Notes under the pieces: generated by a model
Seen by the model: only the letters and a program-made list of their open reading frames with translations
What the model was told of the DNA's origin: nothing
Database searches by the model: none
Assembly (NCBI GenBank): GCA_028554795.2
Contig: CM068841.1
Location: forward strand, 26,717,308-26,781,307
DNA: 64,000 nucleotides
Direction of reading: 5' to 3'
Origin: Sinohyriopsis cumingii
Lineage: Eukaryota; Mollusca; Bivalvia; Unionida; Unionidae
Made by a program: the position numbers and the translations under genes
Shown: positions 35,270 through 48,724 of the stretch, in pieces
Numbering within the stretch: the stretch's first letter is position 1
Layout: each line of letters opens with the position of its first letter

Positions 35270-35473
35270 CAGAGGCGTAGCTGGGGGGGGGGGGAAGGGG
35301 AGTACATATGTCCCCGGGCGCCAAGGTACAGGGGCGCCAAAATGAGGCTTACAACGTTACATTATAATAAGTAAACAAGGGTAATATTCAAAAATGTGAT
35401 TAAACGGGGAGGGGGCTGGGGCGCCAATTTTATAGTTCGTCCCCGGGCGCAAAATATCATAGCTACGCCTCTG
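35270..35473. mobile_element. hAT-type MITE with perfect 8-bp target duplication
   Basis: CAGAGGCGTAGCT at 35270 is the exact inverse of AGCTACGCCTCTG ending at 35473, and both ends are flanked by GGTATAAT (35262-35269 and 35474-35481). An 8-bp duplication with CAGRGGCG termini is the hallmark of hAT elements. The interior (204 bp in total) is non-coding and has an inner repeated GCGCCAA/CCCCGGGCGC theme. The intact ends indicate a fairly young insertion. Confidence 0.9.
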
Positions 35474-35489
35474 GGTATAATGGAGACCC

Positions 35490-38400
35490 GCCCCCCCCCC
35501 CCCCCCCCCCGAGTTTGCCACAGAGCGCTCGTGTAATATACGGTTTAATACAAAATACATGATTGTGGGCAGGAATATATAAAATTTGGTCGATATACAT
35601 GATCGTTGGTATCTATTCAAACGAGGGCCATGAAATACATTAGCAAATTCCTACAGTATTTTAAGGCAGGCGATTACGAATTATTTAAACCACGATTTTC
35701 ATCTGTCACAGATTTTATAATCATTTTGAAGTGGCTGCTTTATCTCGAGGAAAATTAGCGGTAAGTGTTATACAAAACAAAATCTTAATAGCAATTTGAT
35801 CACTTTTGCGTCATTTGACAGTAAGAATAGTAATAAATAGAGGATAATTTCTTTTCCTACGTTAGGCCTAATACCTGGTATGTTTTTTAGTGTGGTACAC
35901 ACACAAAAAACAACCCCAAAACAACACTAACAACATTTTAAAAAACCCACAAAAACGAGTGCCGTGCCGAAGCCACGGGCTAAAATGCTTTATTATCATT
36001 TTTTTTTTATTTATAGCATCAATCACAAATTGAAATATATACAGTATTAGCGTTGGAAAAGAAAGTTTTCTTTTTGTTATATTTTTTTTTCTCACCCTAG
36101 CGAAACACTTTCTGCAAATGACCTTAATAAAGAAAAATAATAAATTAACCTAAACCACTTTGAATGTCGACCGTATCTTTTATTTACACGGCATCATGCG
36201 CGGAAGAAAATACCAACTGAACCGGGATTTCAGACAGCAGATGAATTGAAGTTGATTCATTGAACATCATTAGCAATTGTACAATCAAACAGATGCAACA
36301 ATGAAAAGTGGAACTATGAAAAATCGAGAATGTTAGATTTGCGAAGGATTTATTCCGAATCATTGTCTGCTAATAGAGAATTCATGTCAGTTGCTGTGTC
36401 GGCGATGCCCACACAGCGCGCCGTCCAAATGTGAAGTTGCGTTTTGCTGACAGACATAACACTGTGCCATAATTTATCTGATGGCATGTAAAGAAGCTGC
36501 TTAAATTATAGTATTTAAAAGTTTCTTCATTTTGTAAGAGCTCAAGAAATTAATTCTGGTTTGAAAGACAAGATGACGGTAAAACTCAGAAGACGTAGCT
36601 GTACAGTACCGTTGGTGTTGGAGACATCATAATAAAGGTAACTGCGTTAACTTCGCTTTTTGTTTGGTAATTTGTTGGATATTATCTTTTGCTGATCTTC
36701 TTTGAGCTTGGAGTAAATTTTACATTCTGAACATTTTTTTTTGCACTTATCTGCTTAATATGTATTGCTGGGATATCATATAGAATATGAAGTCAGTATA
36801 ATGGTACTATATTACATATTTGAATGATAAAAGACTGGTAAATGATATAATGATAAACTACAAAATAAATAATTTGCCCAATATCCCAAATATGTTAATT
36901 AAAACAAACATTGAATGTAAATTCAGATATAATGAGCAGTTGTAAGAAGTAAGAAATAACATTTTATCCATTGAACCTGTTATGTGTTATCATCATCAGT
37001 TTTAAAATAAACACATGGAGACAAGTTTGCTTAAATTCTAAAATTAACACACACACACACACACACATATGGTATTTTAATCTAATACAGAAATGGTGAC
37101 ATTGATATATGCAGACCAATAGTTTTTTTCTTCTACAGATATAAATTAAAAAGCCTAATTCTGAGAGTTTCACCTACAACATTCATGATGGGAAAGGGCC
37201 ACTAATTAAGAGCTGACATATGTGGAAGAAAAATACCATCCATGTTGAAAAGGGCTAGAGGTAATGTGAGAAAACATAATTTATCAATCTTATTTAACAT
37301 TATTGTTGATATTTTATCTCAACTGGTCAAAAGGCTAAGTGGGTTTATGTAATGGTCCAGAGTGTGTTATTTATTTCACATCCCCTTCTGTCTTTCAACA
37401 GTAAGAAATTAGCTACTTTGGAGTCCATAGTTCTGATCAATTTGTTTATATAAAACTTGGTTTTGGGCTTAAATCAACATCTTGGATAAATCTAATAATG
37501 AGGAAAATCCAAGTATATACATGTGATCATGTATAAGATTAGTTGAGTTTTTTAACCAGCCTAAAAGCCATACTTCCACAATATAGGCTAAAATCATTAA
37601 GTTGTCCTTGAAGTTTGATGAGTGTTAACCATTAATAATAATAAGGTGATCTTTCATCTGAGTATGTTACCACCGCATGCAATATTTATACATGTAGTGC
37701 AGTTTTTACTAAACGTAGAATACATGCTTATATAAATGAGATCTAGATTGAAGAAGTGAAGATGCATACAAATACATGAGGTTATAACCACTACTGCTGA
37801 TTCAAGTTTGATCATGCTTGGCCATTGGGCTTATAGAGTCAAGTTTCACAATGATGCTTATTATGAGTGTGATAAAGGTATGGTAGTGAAGTGACCTTGC
37901 ATCTGATTGGCAGAGTTTCTTATGATTTGCACAACAGTGTTTATGATCCAATTTAGATCTGACTTGTTTAATTATTTGCTTGTATGTCTGAGGCTATAAG
38001 CAAAATCTATGCATATAATGTGGTGGTTCTACATCTCACTAGCCATTCTTGCTACTGCTCTTAAAACTATTTCTCATTAATTTCATCAGACTTGGTGAAT
38101 AGATTTACCTCATCAAGATATAGCAAAAGAGCAATTTTGTAAAAAAAATATTCATTCATATTAAACTCAAATTCTGCATCTGATTGGTTGACCTTGCAAA
38201 TACTATAAGGGCTCTATTTCTGACAAAAAGATTATTTTGATTTAATGTAGCAGAAATGCTTATATGATCAAAACATTGAACATATTTGATGACAAATAAG
38301 AAATAGTTTTTCATGCAAATTTGATAAACATTGATAAATCGGTTCATATCATTAAAAGCTTGGAAGAGTTTGATTACATGCGAGACCATCACATATTAAT

Positions 38401-39250
38401 CATTCTTTATTTAGAGAATTATTTTTGTCAGGATTTAGTAAAATATGTAAAATCAATATGGACTGGTTTTGTTATGTACAGCAACACTAGTTGTTTACTG
38501 AGTACTGAGGGAATTGGAGTAAGGCAAGGGTACATTGCAGTAGGTAACCTGGTTGACTTGATAACAGGATTTTAACACAAACATTTTTATCAGGAGTCTA
38601 GCATACTAACCACTGATTCTGGGCAGATCCTGCCCCCATTAGTTACCTTTTAATACATAAAGCATTTGGGTTTTTTATGTCACAAATCCCATAGGGATTA
38701 AAATTAACATCATAGGTCTCACTGGATAGTTTCGTATTTTGACATCCCTCTAATTTTTAAGGTAGAAGGCATGAACCTAATTATCACAAGCCTAGCATTT
38801 ATAAATTTACACATAAGCTAAATCTATAATGTGGTTCAGATTTACTTTGAGTTAGGCATGGAAATAGGTTGGCTTGTTGGTGACTGCCTGTCACAGTTAG
38901 ATGAGCATTGGAGATCATATGCGTAACTTAGTCTGCAAATGAGCTGCCGACTTTTATTTGTGTCTGCTACAGAGTTAAATATAAAAAAATCTTGATGGTA
39001 GAGGGGTGATGAAAAGTATGCTAATTTGTTATAGTACTAGTGAACTTTATTCATGCATAAGGCACATACTGATTCTTTTAGTTGCCTTGTCACAGAAAAA
39101 TATTGAAAATAGCTATTTCTAGTAAAAAATTAATGTAAAATGTACCTGCATCCTTTGACCCTACCAGAACCAAACTAAAAGCTCAAATTTGTGCAGCTGC
39201 TTTTGCTCATCACAAACATAATTGGGAGTATAACTGCTAACCCTACCCTC
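35490..39250. other. Gene-free stretch
   Basis: A C homopolymer of about 20 bp (35491-35510), a CA run at about 37050-37066, and otherwise AT-rich sequence with no supported ORF. Text at about 37800-38200 looks like an old diverged dispersed repeat, but no unit can be defined. Confidence 0.5.
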
Positions 39251-39259
39251 TAGCACACA

Positions 39260-40440
39260 TTTCATTCATTCATTGGATTAAAGTCACGTGCACCTTTCGG
39301 TATGTGCGACTGTTTAGTTTGTACACGTTTGTGTACTTTTTGAATTTAGCGATTAACTTATACAATGCCCCCAAGCAAGCAAGCCGAAGCCCAGGTGCCC
39401 CAAAAGGTCCCGCCCAGGCTCTCGTCGCTGCAACCTTCTCCATCGTTGTACTCCGTTGGTGGTCTCTTTCTGCATCCTGCATCTCCTTCCTCTCTCATTT
39501 CAGGCAGTAACCGAAGCACACCAGCAGCAGTATTATTAAATTTTCGTTGCAATCGATGCCCAGTTCCCTATATTTATTGGGCTATTCCTGTACTATCTTG
39601 CCAAACATGTGATTGTCACATACGCTTCAGATATTCCTGAGTTGTGAATTTTCCTATCTTTTGTAAGGTCTATTAAATTTTGTGTACTTTGCGTACTTGA
39701 ATTTTCCGGAAATTTTTTCACATCTAGTAGGCTTTTAGTAGCCCTTTATTTTGTTTTGGAGATCTCAATTTGGTTAAGTATTTCGTACGTGTGGCTTTAA
39801 ACCAATCAGTGTGTTTCAGGGCCAGTAAGTTGTTGGTCAAAAGAGGGCTTTCGTGGGTCAGAATGAAAGCCCTATGTGGTAAAATTTGTTTGTAAAAAAG
39901 AAAAAAAAAAAGAAAAGAAAAGAAAAAAAAGGTGGGTAGGGAGTGTGTATGCTATATTTGTGTAATGGCTATAGACATTTTTGTTCGTTTTTCTGCTTTT
40001 CCCACATATCCCGACAACACACATTCACGCTCACTTTCTCATTCACACTTATAAGTAGATGGGGGGGGGTGGCCTTATTTATTTTGTTTGATTTCGGGAA
40101 GGCAATTCTTTTCATACTGGGGGGTGGGGGTGGTTTGATTATTTGAGGCATACTCTTTTCATTGTTTCTGCCTTCATTCCCCAAGGTCTGCAAGTGTCCT
40201 GTTCTTTCTTCTTTTACTGCCTTAGGACGTTTAACTTCATTCTGTGCCTTTTCCTGCTCTTCTTTATTTCAGCTCTTTCTGCCTTATCCCGTGTCCGTTT
40301 CTGTTTTGGTCTTCTCGTCCTTTTGATACTGCCATGTTCGCCGTGAGATGTTTTCTTCGAGGGAGGTGGTTTGATTGCCTTTGTTTCCCTTCGCTTTGAC
40401 CACTTGGCTATTTACCTGTTATTTTTGTTTAGCTTAGCTA
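39260..40440. other. Unclassified GC-richer block
   Basis: Base composition rises above the flanks. An ATG-initiated plus-strand frame at 39365-39640 (91 codons, Pro/Ser-rich start, then a Cys-containing tail) has a splice-acceptor-like TTTCAG at about 39498 but no recognisable domain. The 39900-40440 part is poly-purine/pyrimidine. It could be untranslated sequence of a transposon adjoining the I-type LINE. No function is claimed. Confidence 0.3.
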
Positions 40441-40764
40441 TTTGTGATTTATTTTAATGTATATTTTTTTTATTTTTATTTTTTTATATTTTTTTTTTTT
40501 TTTTTTGAACCTACGGGGCCTAGCATGCCATTATAATTCCAAAACAGTGATTTTGTAATATTCGTCCTTATCTGGTTTTTATTGTTCGGGTTATGAGCGG
40601 CGGTGTCAGTCTGTGAACCCACTAGCCCGAGCCGGCCGTCACAATTCCCAAACAGTGATTTGTAATATTTTGATTGGTTTTTTTCTTTTTTGGTTCGATC
40701 TTTTAGGTTTATTGGTTTTAATTTCTTTACATGGTCTCTCTTTATACCCAACCCTTCATTCGGT

Positions 40765-43700
40765 TTAGATTTGTCCCCTTTTGCCTATTTTGTTAATGAA
40801 TGTCATGATGTTATTATAGGTCATTCCTATGTTATTGTTTTTTGCCACAAGTAACTCCGGGTATGTCCACCGTTCTCCTATTTGTTCCTGTTGAGATTTT
40901 AGTTCGGCCCTTTCCTGGTTGTATTTGGGGCATATATTTATTAAGTGTGCAATTGTTTCTGGAGTTGGGCAGTAGGGGCAGTTTTCGGTTGGTCCCCTTT
41001 TTATGTGTTTCCCTGCGCATCCTGCCAATAGTGTTTTACCTGTTCTTATTCTATTTATTATTGTTATATCGTATGGATTTTTGAAGGTCGGACTTTCGAC
41101 TTTTCTACTTACTTTTTTCATCATCGTGTGTATTAGACTGTTTGCATCCGATTTTTCCCATAGCTCTTGCCACATGTCATTGATCTTGTCCCATGTTATT
41201 GATTTCAGTGACGCTGTATGCTATATTTTGGGCTTTTGGTTCGTTTGTGGCGTTTTTTGCTTCTGCATCTGCTTTGTCATTGCCTGGGATTATGGATGTG
41301 AGAGGGTATCCATACGAATTCAACGTGTTTGTTGTTTTTTTCAATCTCTTTAAGTAGCGATCTTGCATGATTAATCATATTAGGTCTGCTCTTGGATTGG
41401 TCCGTTGCTAACGATTGTAGTACACTGTAAGAGTCGCTTAGAATGACTGCCTTAGTTGTGGGGTATGTTTTGACGTATGTTAATGCCATTAGTATTGCCA
41501 TGAATTCTACCGTGTATATAGCGCATTGGTCTGGGAGTCTTTTTCCAACGGTGACATCTAATTTTGGGATCACTATCCCTGCTGCAGTTTTATTTGGATT
41601 TTTGGTTTTTGATCCATCTGCGAAGATTTGCGTGTATGTCTCGTATTTGTTGTCAATGTACGTTAGTATTGATGCTCTTAGTCCTATCGGGTCATTTTGT
41701 TTTTGTCCTAGTTTACGTAAGCTAAGATCTATTTGTGGTGTGGGACAGGTCCACGGGGGGTCTGGGTAGTACCTTATTTTTTCTGGGTTGATATTTGCGA
41801 TTTGAAATTTCCTTTTTAATTCTATAATTATTTTCCCACTAGGTATTTTTTTATTTTTTCCTTTTGTATCGAATGGTTTGTCGCATGCTAAGAGGGCTTG
41901 TAGCGTGAGGTGGTTGGGTTGGTGTATTGATATTCGAGTCGAGTATCGCAGCATCAATTCCTTCCGCCTTAGGTCTAGCGGGGGTTCTCCTACTATTATT
42001 AAGATATCTTGTGTGGGGGTACCATTTAGGACGCCGGTGCATACCCTTAGCGCTTTTGATTGGACTGTGTCTAGTTTCTTTAGTAACGTGGCGTTTGCCG
42101 CTCCATATACCTGGCAACCGTAGTCCAATTTTGCTCTTATAAGTGCTCTATATAGGGTAACGAGTGTTTTTTGATCAACCCCCCAATTCACCCCTCTGAG
42201 GTTTCTGTGGAGGTTGATGTCTCGTTTGCACTTCGTTACGAGTTCTTGGATATGAGCTGCCCACGTGGTCGAATACCATACCTAGGAGTGTCGCTTGTTT
42301 TTCGAATTTGATGGGTACCCCCTTTAGGGTTAAGTTTGGAGTGGGTGGGGGGTGGCCACCTCCCGGATTGGAAACTATGCCTACTGTTTTTAGAGGTGAC
42401 AATTTAAATCCCCATTTATCTGTCCAATTTCCTATATCGTTTAGTCCTTTTTGTAAGTGCTTGGTCGTTTCTCTGCTGGCCGGGTTGCCAGTTTTCCATA
42501 CGGCGCTGTCATCGGCGAATTGGGATAAGTCAAGGTGGTTGGGTTTTACCGCTGTTTCCAGGTCGTTTATCATTATATTAAATAAAGTTGGGCTGATTAC
42601 GCTTCATTGTGGTGTGCCATTTTCCAGTTTGTATCGTTCGGAGTAGTCTTGTCCTAGTCTGACTTGTATCTTTCTATCGGTTAGGAAGTTAGCAATAAAT
42701 TTGTATATATTGCCAGTTATTCCGTATGGTTTAAGTTTACTTATCAGTCCCTTAGTCCACATTAGATCATATGCTTTTTCCATGTCTAAGAAGATGGCTG
42801 TAACATATCTGGATTTTTAAAATTTTTCTCTAGATGCTAATTTGACAGCGGTTTCTAGTCTCATGAGTTGGTCTATTGTGCTTCGGTAGTTGCGAAACCC
42901 GCTCTGTGTATTAGCTAGTAGTCCTTTGCTTTCTAAATGGTATTTCAGCCTGTTGTTTACCATAATTTCCATTATTTTACATATATTGTCTGTTAGTGAT
43001 ATGGGCCTGTATGATTTTATATCACTTGAGGGTTTTCCAGGCTTAAGAATCGGGACCACTACTGCCTTTTTCCATCTTATAGGTATGGTACCGGTTTCCC
43101 ATATTTTATTAATGAGGTTAAGTGCAATTGTGACAAGTTTTTTGGGTAGGTTCTTGTACATTTCATACCCCAAAGTGTCCTCCCCGGGGGATGTGGTCTT
43201 TTTGCCGGCGAGGGCCTTTCTCCATTCGGCTTCTGTAAACGGAAGGTTTAGTGGGCCGTCATTATTTCCTGCTTCCTTTATGTTGTCAGAGTTGCTTTCC
43301 TCAAATTGCCTTTTATGATTTTTAAACTTATCCTCTAAGTTGGTATTGCTACACATGTTGGCGAAATAGTTTGCGAATAATTCTGCCTTATGTTTGTTGT
43401 TTTGTCCAGGTATGTTGGGGGTTATTGATTTAGTTTTGCCTCTCATTTTTTTAATTCTTTGCCACACCTCCTTCGATTTTGTGTTAATATCTAGTTTTGA
43501 GCAGAATTCTCTCCATGAGTTTTGTTTAGCTATCATAATAGTTTGTTTGGCAGTTTTTTCCTTTTCCTTGTAGTAGTTAAAGTCCCTATTATTTTTAGTT
43601 CTTTTGAATTTGTTTAGAGCTCTTTTTTTCTCTTTAATTGCTATTTTACATTCATTATTCCACCAGGGCACCGTGGGTTTGGGTGCTACTCCTTTAGTTT

Positions 43701-44580
43701 TAGGAATTGTTTCTTGGGCCATTGTGTTAATGGTTTCTATTAATTTGTCATTAAAGGTGTCAATGTCCCGGTGATATATGGTTTCTGGGTCGATTGAGTC
43801 ACCTATCTGTTTGAACCTAATCCAGTTGGCCTGTTCGTATTTCCATCTTGGTGTGAAGGACGCTTTATTTTGAGGTATTCTAATTTGTATTTCTATATTT
43901 ATAAGGTAATGGTCACTTCCCATAGGGTCGCTTTCATCAACTTGCCAATCAGAAATGCCTGCTAATCTTGGTGTGCATAGAGATAGGTCTATTGCTGATG
44001 TGTGACCTGTTCTGTCATCTATCCGGGTGTGCATTCCGTTGTTTAGAAAAACTAAGTTGCATTTTTGTGCCCATTTTTCTACAATTTTTCCTTTAATGTC
44101 CGTCTTTTGACTCCCCCATAGTTCATTGTGCGCATTGAAGTCCCCGCATATTACCACCCATTCTCCACAGTCTTTAATCATTTTGATTGTTTCGTCTGCA
44201 CTTAAATTGCGCTGCTCATTTGTTTCATAGAGGTTAACGATTAGTACCTGCTTAGTTTGAGCGGTTATTTTGACTATCTGTATTTCGAAGTCATTGGGCG
44301 GTCTACTATCTGTTAATTTATGCATTTCTGATGTAATTCCATCTCTAACAAAGGTTGCTAACCCCCCTCCTCTTGCTGTGGGGGATCGATGCTTTAGGTA
44401 TTTGGTGTTGTAGCCTATGATGTTTGGGATACGTGAGGTATCATTTAGGTGGGTGTCCTGTATGCATATAACATCTGGTTTTCTTTCCTGTTCAAGTATT
44501 TTGTTATTTAGTTGGTCAGCGTGGGCCCTAAGGCCGCGTGCATTCCATTGCCATATTTTGATTTCTGCTCTGGAATCCAT
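40765..44580 (-). pseudogene. LINE ORF2: endonuclease, reverse transcriptase, RNase H
   Basis: Starts at ATG 44580 and stays open for 587 codons. AP endonuclease motifs are WNARGL, IQDTHL, RGGGLATFV, CGDFNAHN, SAIDLSL and SDHYLI. The RT has SPGEDTLGYEMYKNLP, VVVPILKPGK and SYRPISLT. A TAA at 42817 interrupts it, after which the same frame continues with FLDMEKAYD, TPQ-stop-SVISPTLF (TGA where Gly is expected) and the active-site FADD. A 1-nt loss near 42265 precedes the next part (41277-42191), which holds the RNase H (FADGS, VEFMAILMAL, LSDSYSVL). Further frame changes near 41280 and 41180 lead to a C-terminal Cys motif, CPYCPTPETIAHLINIC, and the stop at 40765. Two stops and about three frameshifts in all. 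Confidence 0.88.
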
Positions 44581-44667
44581 CTCTAGTGCAAAAAGTCTTA
44601 ATAGTTTGTTTAATTTACTGTTGTTTTCATTTTATGCGTGTTTCCTACCAGTGAGGGTGCTACCTAT

Positions 44668-46018
44668 TTATTTTGTTTTTGGTATCCTAATTTTTGTTTT
44701 GGCCTGCTTATAGTTTACCCCATGGGAGATCATATATTCGACTATTAGGGCTTCTCTAAGAGCCCTGGGGCATTCTGCGTGGTTTGGTTTGTGGTTACCA
44801 CTACAGTTAGCGCAGTGCTGATTGCTGGCGCTACATGTTTTCCGGTCTGGGTGGTGAAGACCACATTGATTGCACCGGAATAGGTTTCCGCAACTCTTAG
44901 AGTAATGCCCCCAATTTTTGCAGTTGCCACAGAACCGTGGTTTGTTTTTGAAAGCAAAAATTTTTTTAGCCTCGAGTTTTTCGGCTATTTTGATAGTTTC
45001 TGGGGTGGCGCCCTTAAAAAAGAGTACCACTGCAGTGCTATCCTTTCCCCTTCTTGTTTTTAGGCGGATTGCTTTCTCTACTTCCTGTCCTTTACTCCTT
45101 ATGTAGTCTACTATTTCATTGGTTTTATTTTGAGTTGATACGTATATGACTCCTTTGTTGTGTGTTTTTGGGGGGTTTGGGTCTATGTGTTGTTTTGTTC
45201 TGTTGTGTCTAGTGACCTGAACATTTATTTGGCCTATTCTTTCAATTTCCATATATTTGGCAATCTGTTGTTCAGTGGTGCATTTGATTATCAGCAAGTC
45301 GTCTCTAGTGCTTTTAAGCGTGAATTCTCCTTGGTGATGTTTGTTCAATTGCCATGCTATGGTTTTAAAGGCTAACTTCGTTATTTTGGAATTTACTCCC
45401 TTGACGAAGAGAGTCAGTTCAGCGGGGTGTTTCTTGTTTTGGATATTTTGCAGACTGGTCTTTTTTCCCCTGGTGTTTGTCTCTTTAGCTGACTTTGTTT
45501 CGTTGTCCATAACCGGCTTGCTGGGTCTTGTATTGACAGTTAGTGTGTTCCTTATTCTTTCTAACTGGTATTTGGGATTTGGTTTTCCTATTATTCTTAC
45601 CTTTTGTTGAGTCGTGTGTGACTGCTTTATTTGTGGTAGGGTGAGGGCGTTCTGTTTCATCTAGTAGGTTCTCAGTTTGAGTCCCCTGGCTGCTAGTGTT
45701 TTTAACCAGCGTGGTCTGGGTTGTTTTTGTGCTTGTTGAGTATTGTTCCTCAGTTTGGGTACTCATGTCGGATGTAGTTTTGCGGTTACTCGGTAGATTG
45801 TCCACATTCTCGTTTACGCTTGGTGACAGGTAGAGTCTACTCATCGAGTCAGTTGGGGTCGAGTTGAAAATTGGCGTTAAGAACTGTATCTGTCGTTTTT
45901 CTCTTAGGGGGGATGAGACTGCTTCGGAGTAAGTTTGCCCTAGTTTATCTGCCTTTAGGTTGACCAGGCAGCTGAGATAACTATTTGATGATGTGACATT
46001 AATTTTGTTGTTATCCAT
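44668..46018 (-). pseudogene. LINE ORF1 (gag-like RNA-binding protein), one frameshift
   Basis: The ATG at 46016-46018 opens a frame (to 45485) rich in Ser/Thr/Gln. The gag continues in another frame from about 45660 to the stop at 44668, so a single frameshift lies near 45600-45660. The C-terminal third has three zinc-knuckle-like motifs: CGNCKNWGHYSKSC, CNQCGLHHPDRKTC and CANCSGNHKPNHAEC. It would coat the element RNA. ORF2 starts 88 nt downstream. Joined length is about 440 residues, in the usual range for I/Jockey ORF1. Confidence 0.8.
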
Positions 46019-46039
46019 CTTGAGTTTCTTTATTTGATG

Positions 46040-47715
46040 TAAGGTATATATGACGGGATATTTCTTTATCTGTCTTAACTATACTTTATTCTACTTAGTA
46101 CTATGAAAAAGCAACAGCTGTAAGGGGATATGCAAATAGCTTTTATTCTGATTTGTGTAATTAATTATTATATTACTATTATCCAATTTAAACTTATTGA
46201 AAATTATTTTCTAGCCAAATGGTCAAAGTAAAAGGTTTTACTTACCCCGATCCAATTTTCTTTTTAAGATCTTTAGAGTTTTTAAATACAGCCTTCTAAT
46301 TATACAAGTTTCATTACATTGGTCAATAATTAGTCACATGTGATGACACTTGTAACTAATCAAACCACAGCAACTGAGAGCAGACTAAGCACTGATATTT
46401 ATATGGTACAGTGGCAATATACAGTCTGTCTGCTGCAACACATGAAACAAACTGGACAAATCTGAAAGCCTTGAATTTGACTTTATTTATCTGTATGGTA
46501 GAACAGAACCTGAGTTGAAAAGCTTTTAAAGAAAGACCTTGATATCAAACCTAATAATAACTGCAGGAGTTATATTATGGATAATTAACCATTCTCTCAG
46601 TTTCAAACTGGGCAATCCATCCCATGGGGTTCTAAATGTAAACCAAGTGTAACTGATATCCTAATGAACTGTAAAGACCATAGCAGCACAACAGCAGGGG
46701 ACCAGGTATGTCCAGATCCAGAAATCACAGACCAGTTTCAAACTGATGATGAACCACATAAAAATTACACATCTGCTAGAACTTATGTTATGAAGATAAC
46801 TTAAATTGCATTATTATTAATCCTCCTCCTCACATTCATCATAATTGAGATGCATCATATATGTTTTATTGTAAAATAGTTTATGCAACATAATTCAGTG
46901 AAGACCTTTGCTGCCAATTTACCAGTGAACCATTTGTTTCAATGAACATATTTTATGTTGTAACAAGGAGCATCATTTAAACATTATGATACACTTATCA
47001 TACCTGTATATGAAATCTTAATACTAACACTTATACTTGCAATACTACTACTAATAAAAACACCTGCATTGATAATTTGATTATGTTCAATTGGACTTGT
47101 ATCTAAATGATCACCAGCTGTATGAAAAGACATATTTTAATATATAGATATTGGATGGAATACTAGTTACCACAATTGAATAGTCATATGATAAATGATA
47201 TATTATTTTAAACAATTTATATTTGCAGTGAAACATACTTTTACATTATTTTCACTTAAATTTCATTTATAGAGCAGTATACTCTGCATTCATTAAATTA
47301 CTGAAATGGTTATAATACAACAACAAATACTGCAACTTCCAGAATCACAAAAATCAAAAGATATAAACAAAAACTTCCCTACATGTATCAACAGTTGTCA
47401 CTTAATAGACAGAACTCTGAAGATTTAGAATAGGATGTTAACAAATTAGGTATTCAAGTTAAAAAGAAAAAAATACCAAGTAAGCTTACTACCAAAAAAT
47501 CAAACAATAACAGTGAATTTTAGTACATTCCCAGGAAACAGAATATATGATTTTTCTTAACTTGATCTGATACATCTTAAATCTATAGAAAATGATTCAT
47601 ATCGTATGACTAAAATATTATGTAAACAAAAATTCCATCACTTTTTTCAGATGCAACATGCATACCCCAACCCATCCTTCTTGATCATAAAGTATACCAG
47701 CATTCCACTATAAGA
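46040..47715. other. Gene-free AT-rich stretch
   Basis: No ORF of note, no repeat with a definable unit. The beginning may include the 5' untranslated region of the I-type LINE. Confidence 0.5.
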
Positions 47716-47722
47716 TGGGGAG

Positions 47723-47905
47723 CTGTAGTGGCTCAGTGGTTAGCTTTCTGGACCTGTGAAATAAGGTAGGTTCAAATTCTACCATCAGACCAACCTGGGT
47801 TAGCTACCATGGTGTGTCCTTGGGCAAGGCACTATACTTAAAGTGCCTTGGCACTAAATAACTTACTTGTGTTGGTTTACCATAAAAGGCCAAACCAAAC
47901 ACAAA
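47723..47905 (+). mobile_element. tRNA-derived SINE (third family)
   Basis: Head with TAGTGGCTCAGTGGTTAGC (A box) and AGGTTCAAATTCTA (B box), then a body containing GTCCTTGGGCAAGGCACT, a block found in several metazoan SINE families, and a tail CAAACACAAAAAAAC. The position of the boxes and the lack of a foldable cloverleaf identify it as a SINE and not a tRNA. Confidence 0.75.
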
Positions 47906-47909
47906 AAAA

Positions 47910-48690
47910 CAACAACTTTAAAATATGAGTTTTGTCAATACTAAGTAATTGAAAATCATACTGAAGAAATGTTTTTGTTAATACAGATTAATGGATCTGA
48001 AAAATCTCTTTCTTCTGCAGGAGTTTAAAATGTTAAATTAAAAAGGTCATGGTACACATTGCCTTGTTCGTACACATCAGGCTCCGTAACCCATATCCAA
48101 CTAAAAATTTTAGTAGAGTCTGAATAAAACATATTTTAATCTGGATGATAATATTCTTTCTCCATTCATATATTACACCACCAAGATTGATCCAAATAAG
48201 ATTACATTTTACTATAACACTGAGGATGAGTATGCCTCTTAACAACTTACAAATGTGGAGAGAATGGAGTTAAACTGAACTTTGATTTCTTTTCAACCAT
48301 AGCACAAGATGATCATTTATTATGAAAAAACCTGAATAAAGTTGGAGTTCATAACCATGACAGTCTTGATACAATATAAATTCAATATATTATTGTTGTC
48401 TTGAGGTATAGTTCTGTATATTACAATCTCACACAAGATCAGGGTATATTTTAGTACCATACAGTTAATTCGGGATTGTATTAATACCTATTCTGGTGAA
48501 TGAACATTAAATAAGATTTACTATTTTGGAACCAGTTGCAATAAAGTTTACTAAACAAGAGAAAATATGACTTTACTATAATATCTAAAATGTAAAATCT
48601 GCAAACAGAATACTTGCTTGACTTTACACTTCAACTATATCATAATATTTATTTGAAATGAATTTATACAAATGGCATTAAATTGGGTTT
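47910..48690. other. Gene-free AT-rich stretch
   Basis: No supported coding sequence or structured repeat before the left repeats of element 2. Confidence 0.5.
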
Positions 48691-48724
48691 CAGGCTGGTA
48701 ATGACAATGGTAGTAGTGAATAGG

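Larger units (their letters stand above)
40476..46018 (-). mobile_element. I/Jockey-group LINE, nearly complete
   Basis: On the minus strand: ORF1 gag with Cys-His knuckles (46018-44668), ORF2 with endonuclease, reverse transcriptase and RNase H (44580-40765), a short 3' untranslated region with a duplicated ATTCCNAAACAGTGATTT(T)GTAATAT theme (40550 and 40645), and an A-rich 3' end (T tract 40489-40507 on the plus strand). The RNase H after the RT and the gag knuckles place it in the I superfamily/Jockey group and not in CR1 or L1. It carries few breaks, so it is younger than the other LINEs here. Confidence 0.85.

Noticed and set aside
35491..35510. Homopolymer G/C runs as functional G-quadruplexes
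   Set aside because: Many such runs occur in this window, mostly beside repeats, and some may be assembly or replication-slippage artefacts; nothing ties them to a function.
39365..39640. Exon encoding a Pro/Ser-rich and Cys-containing protein
   Set aside because: ATG present, but no domain, no matching neighbouring exon, and the opposite strand is equally open; left as unclassified.
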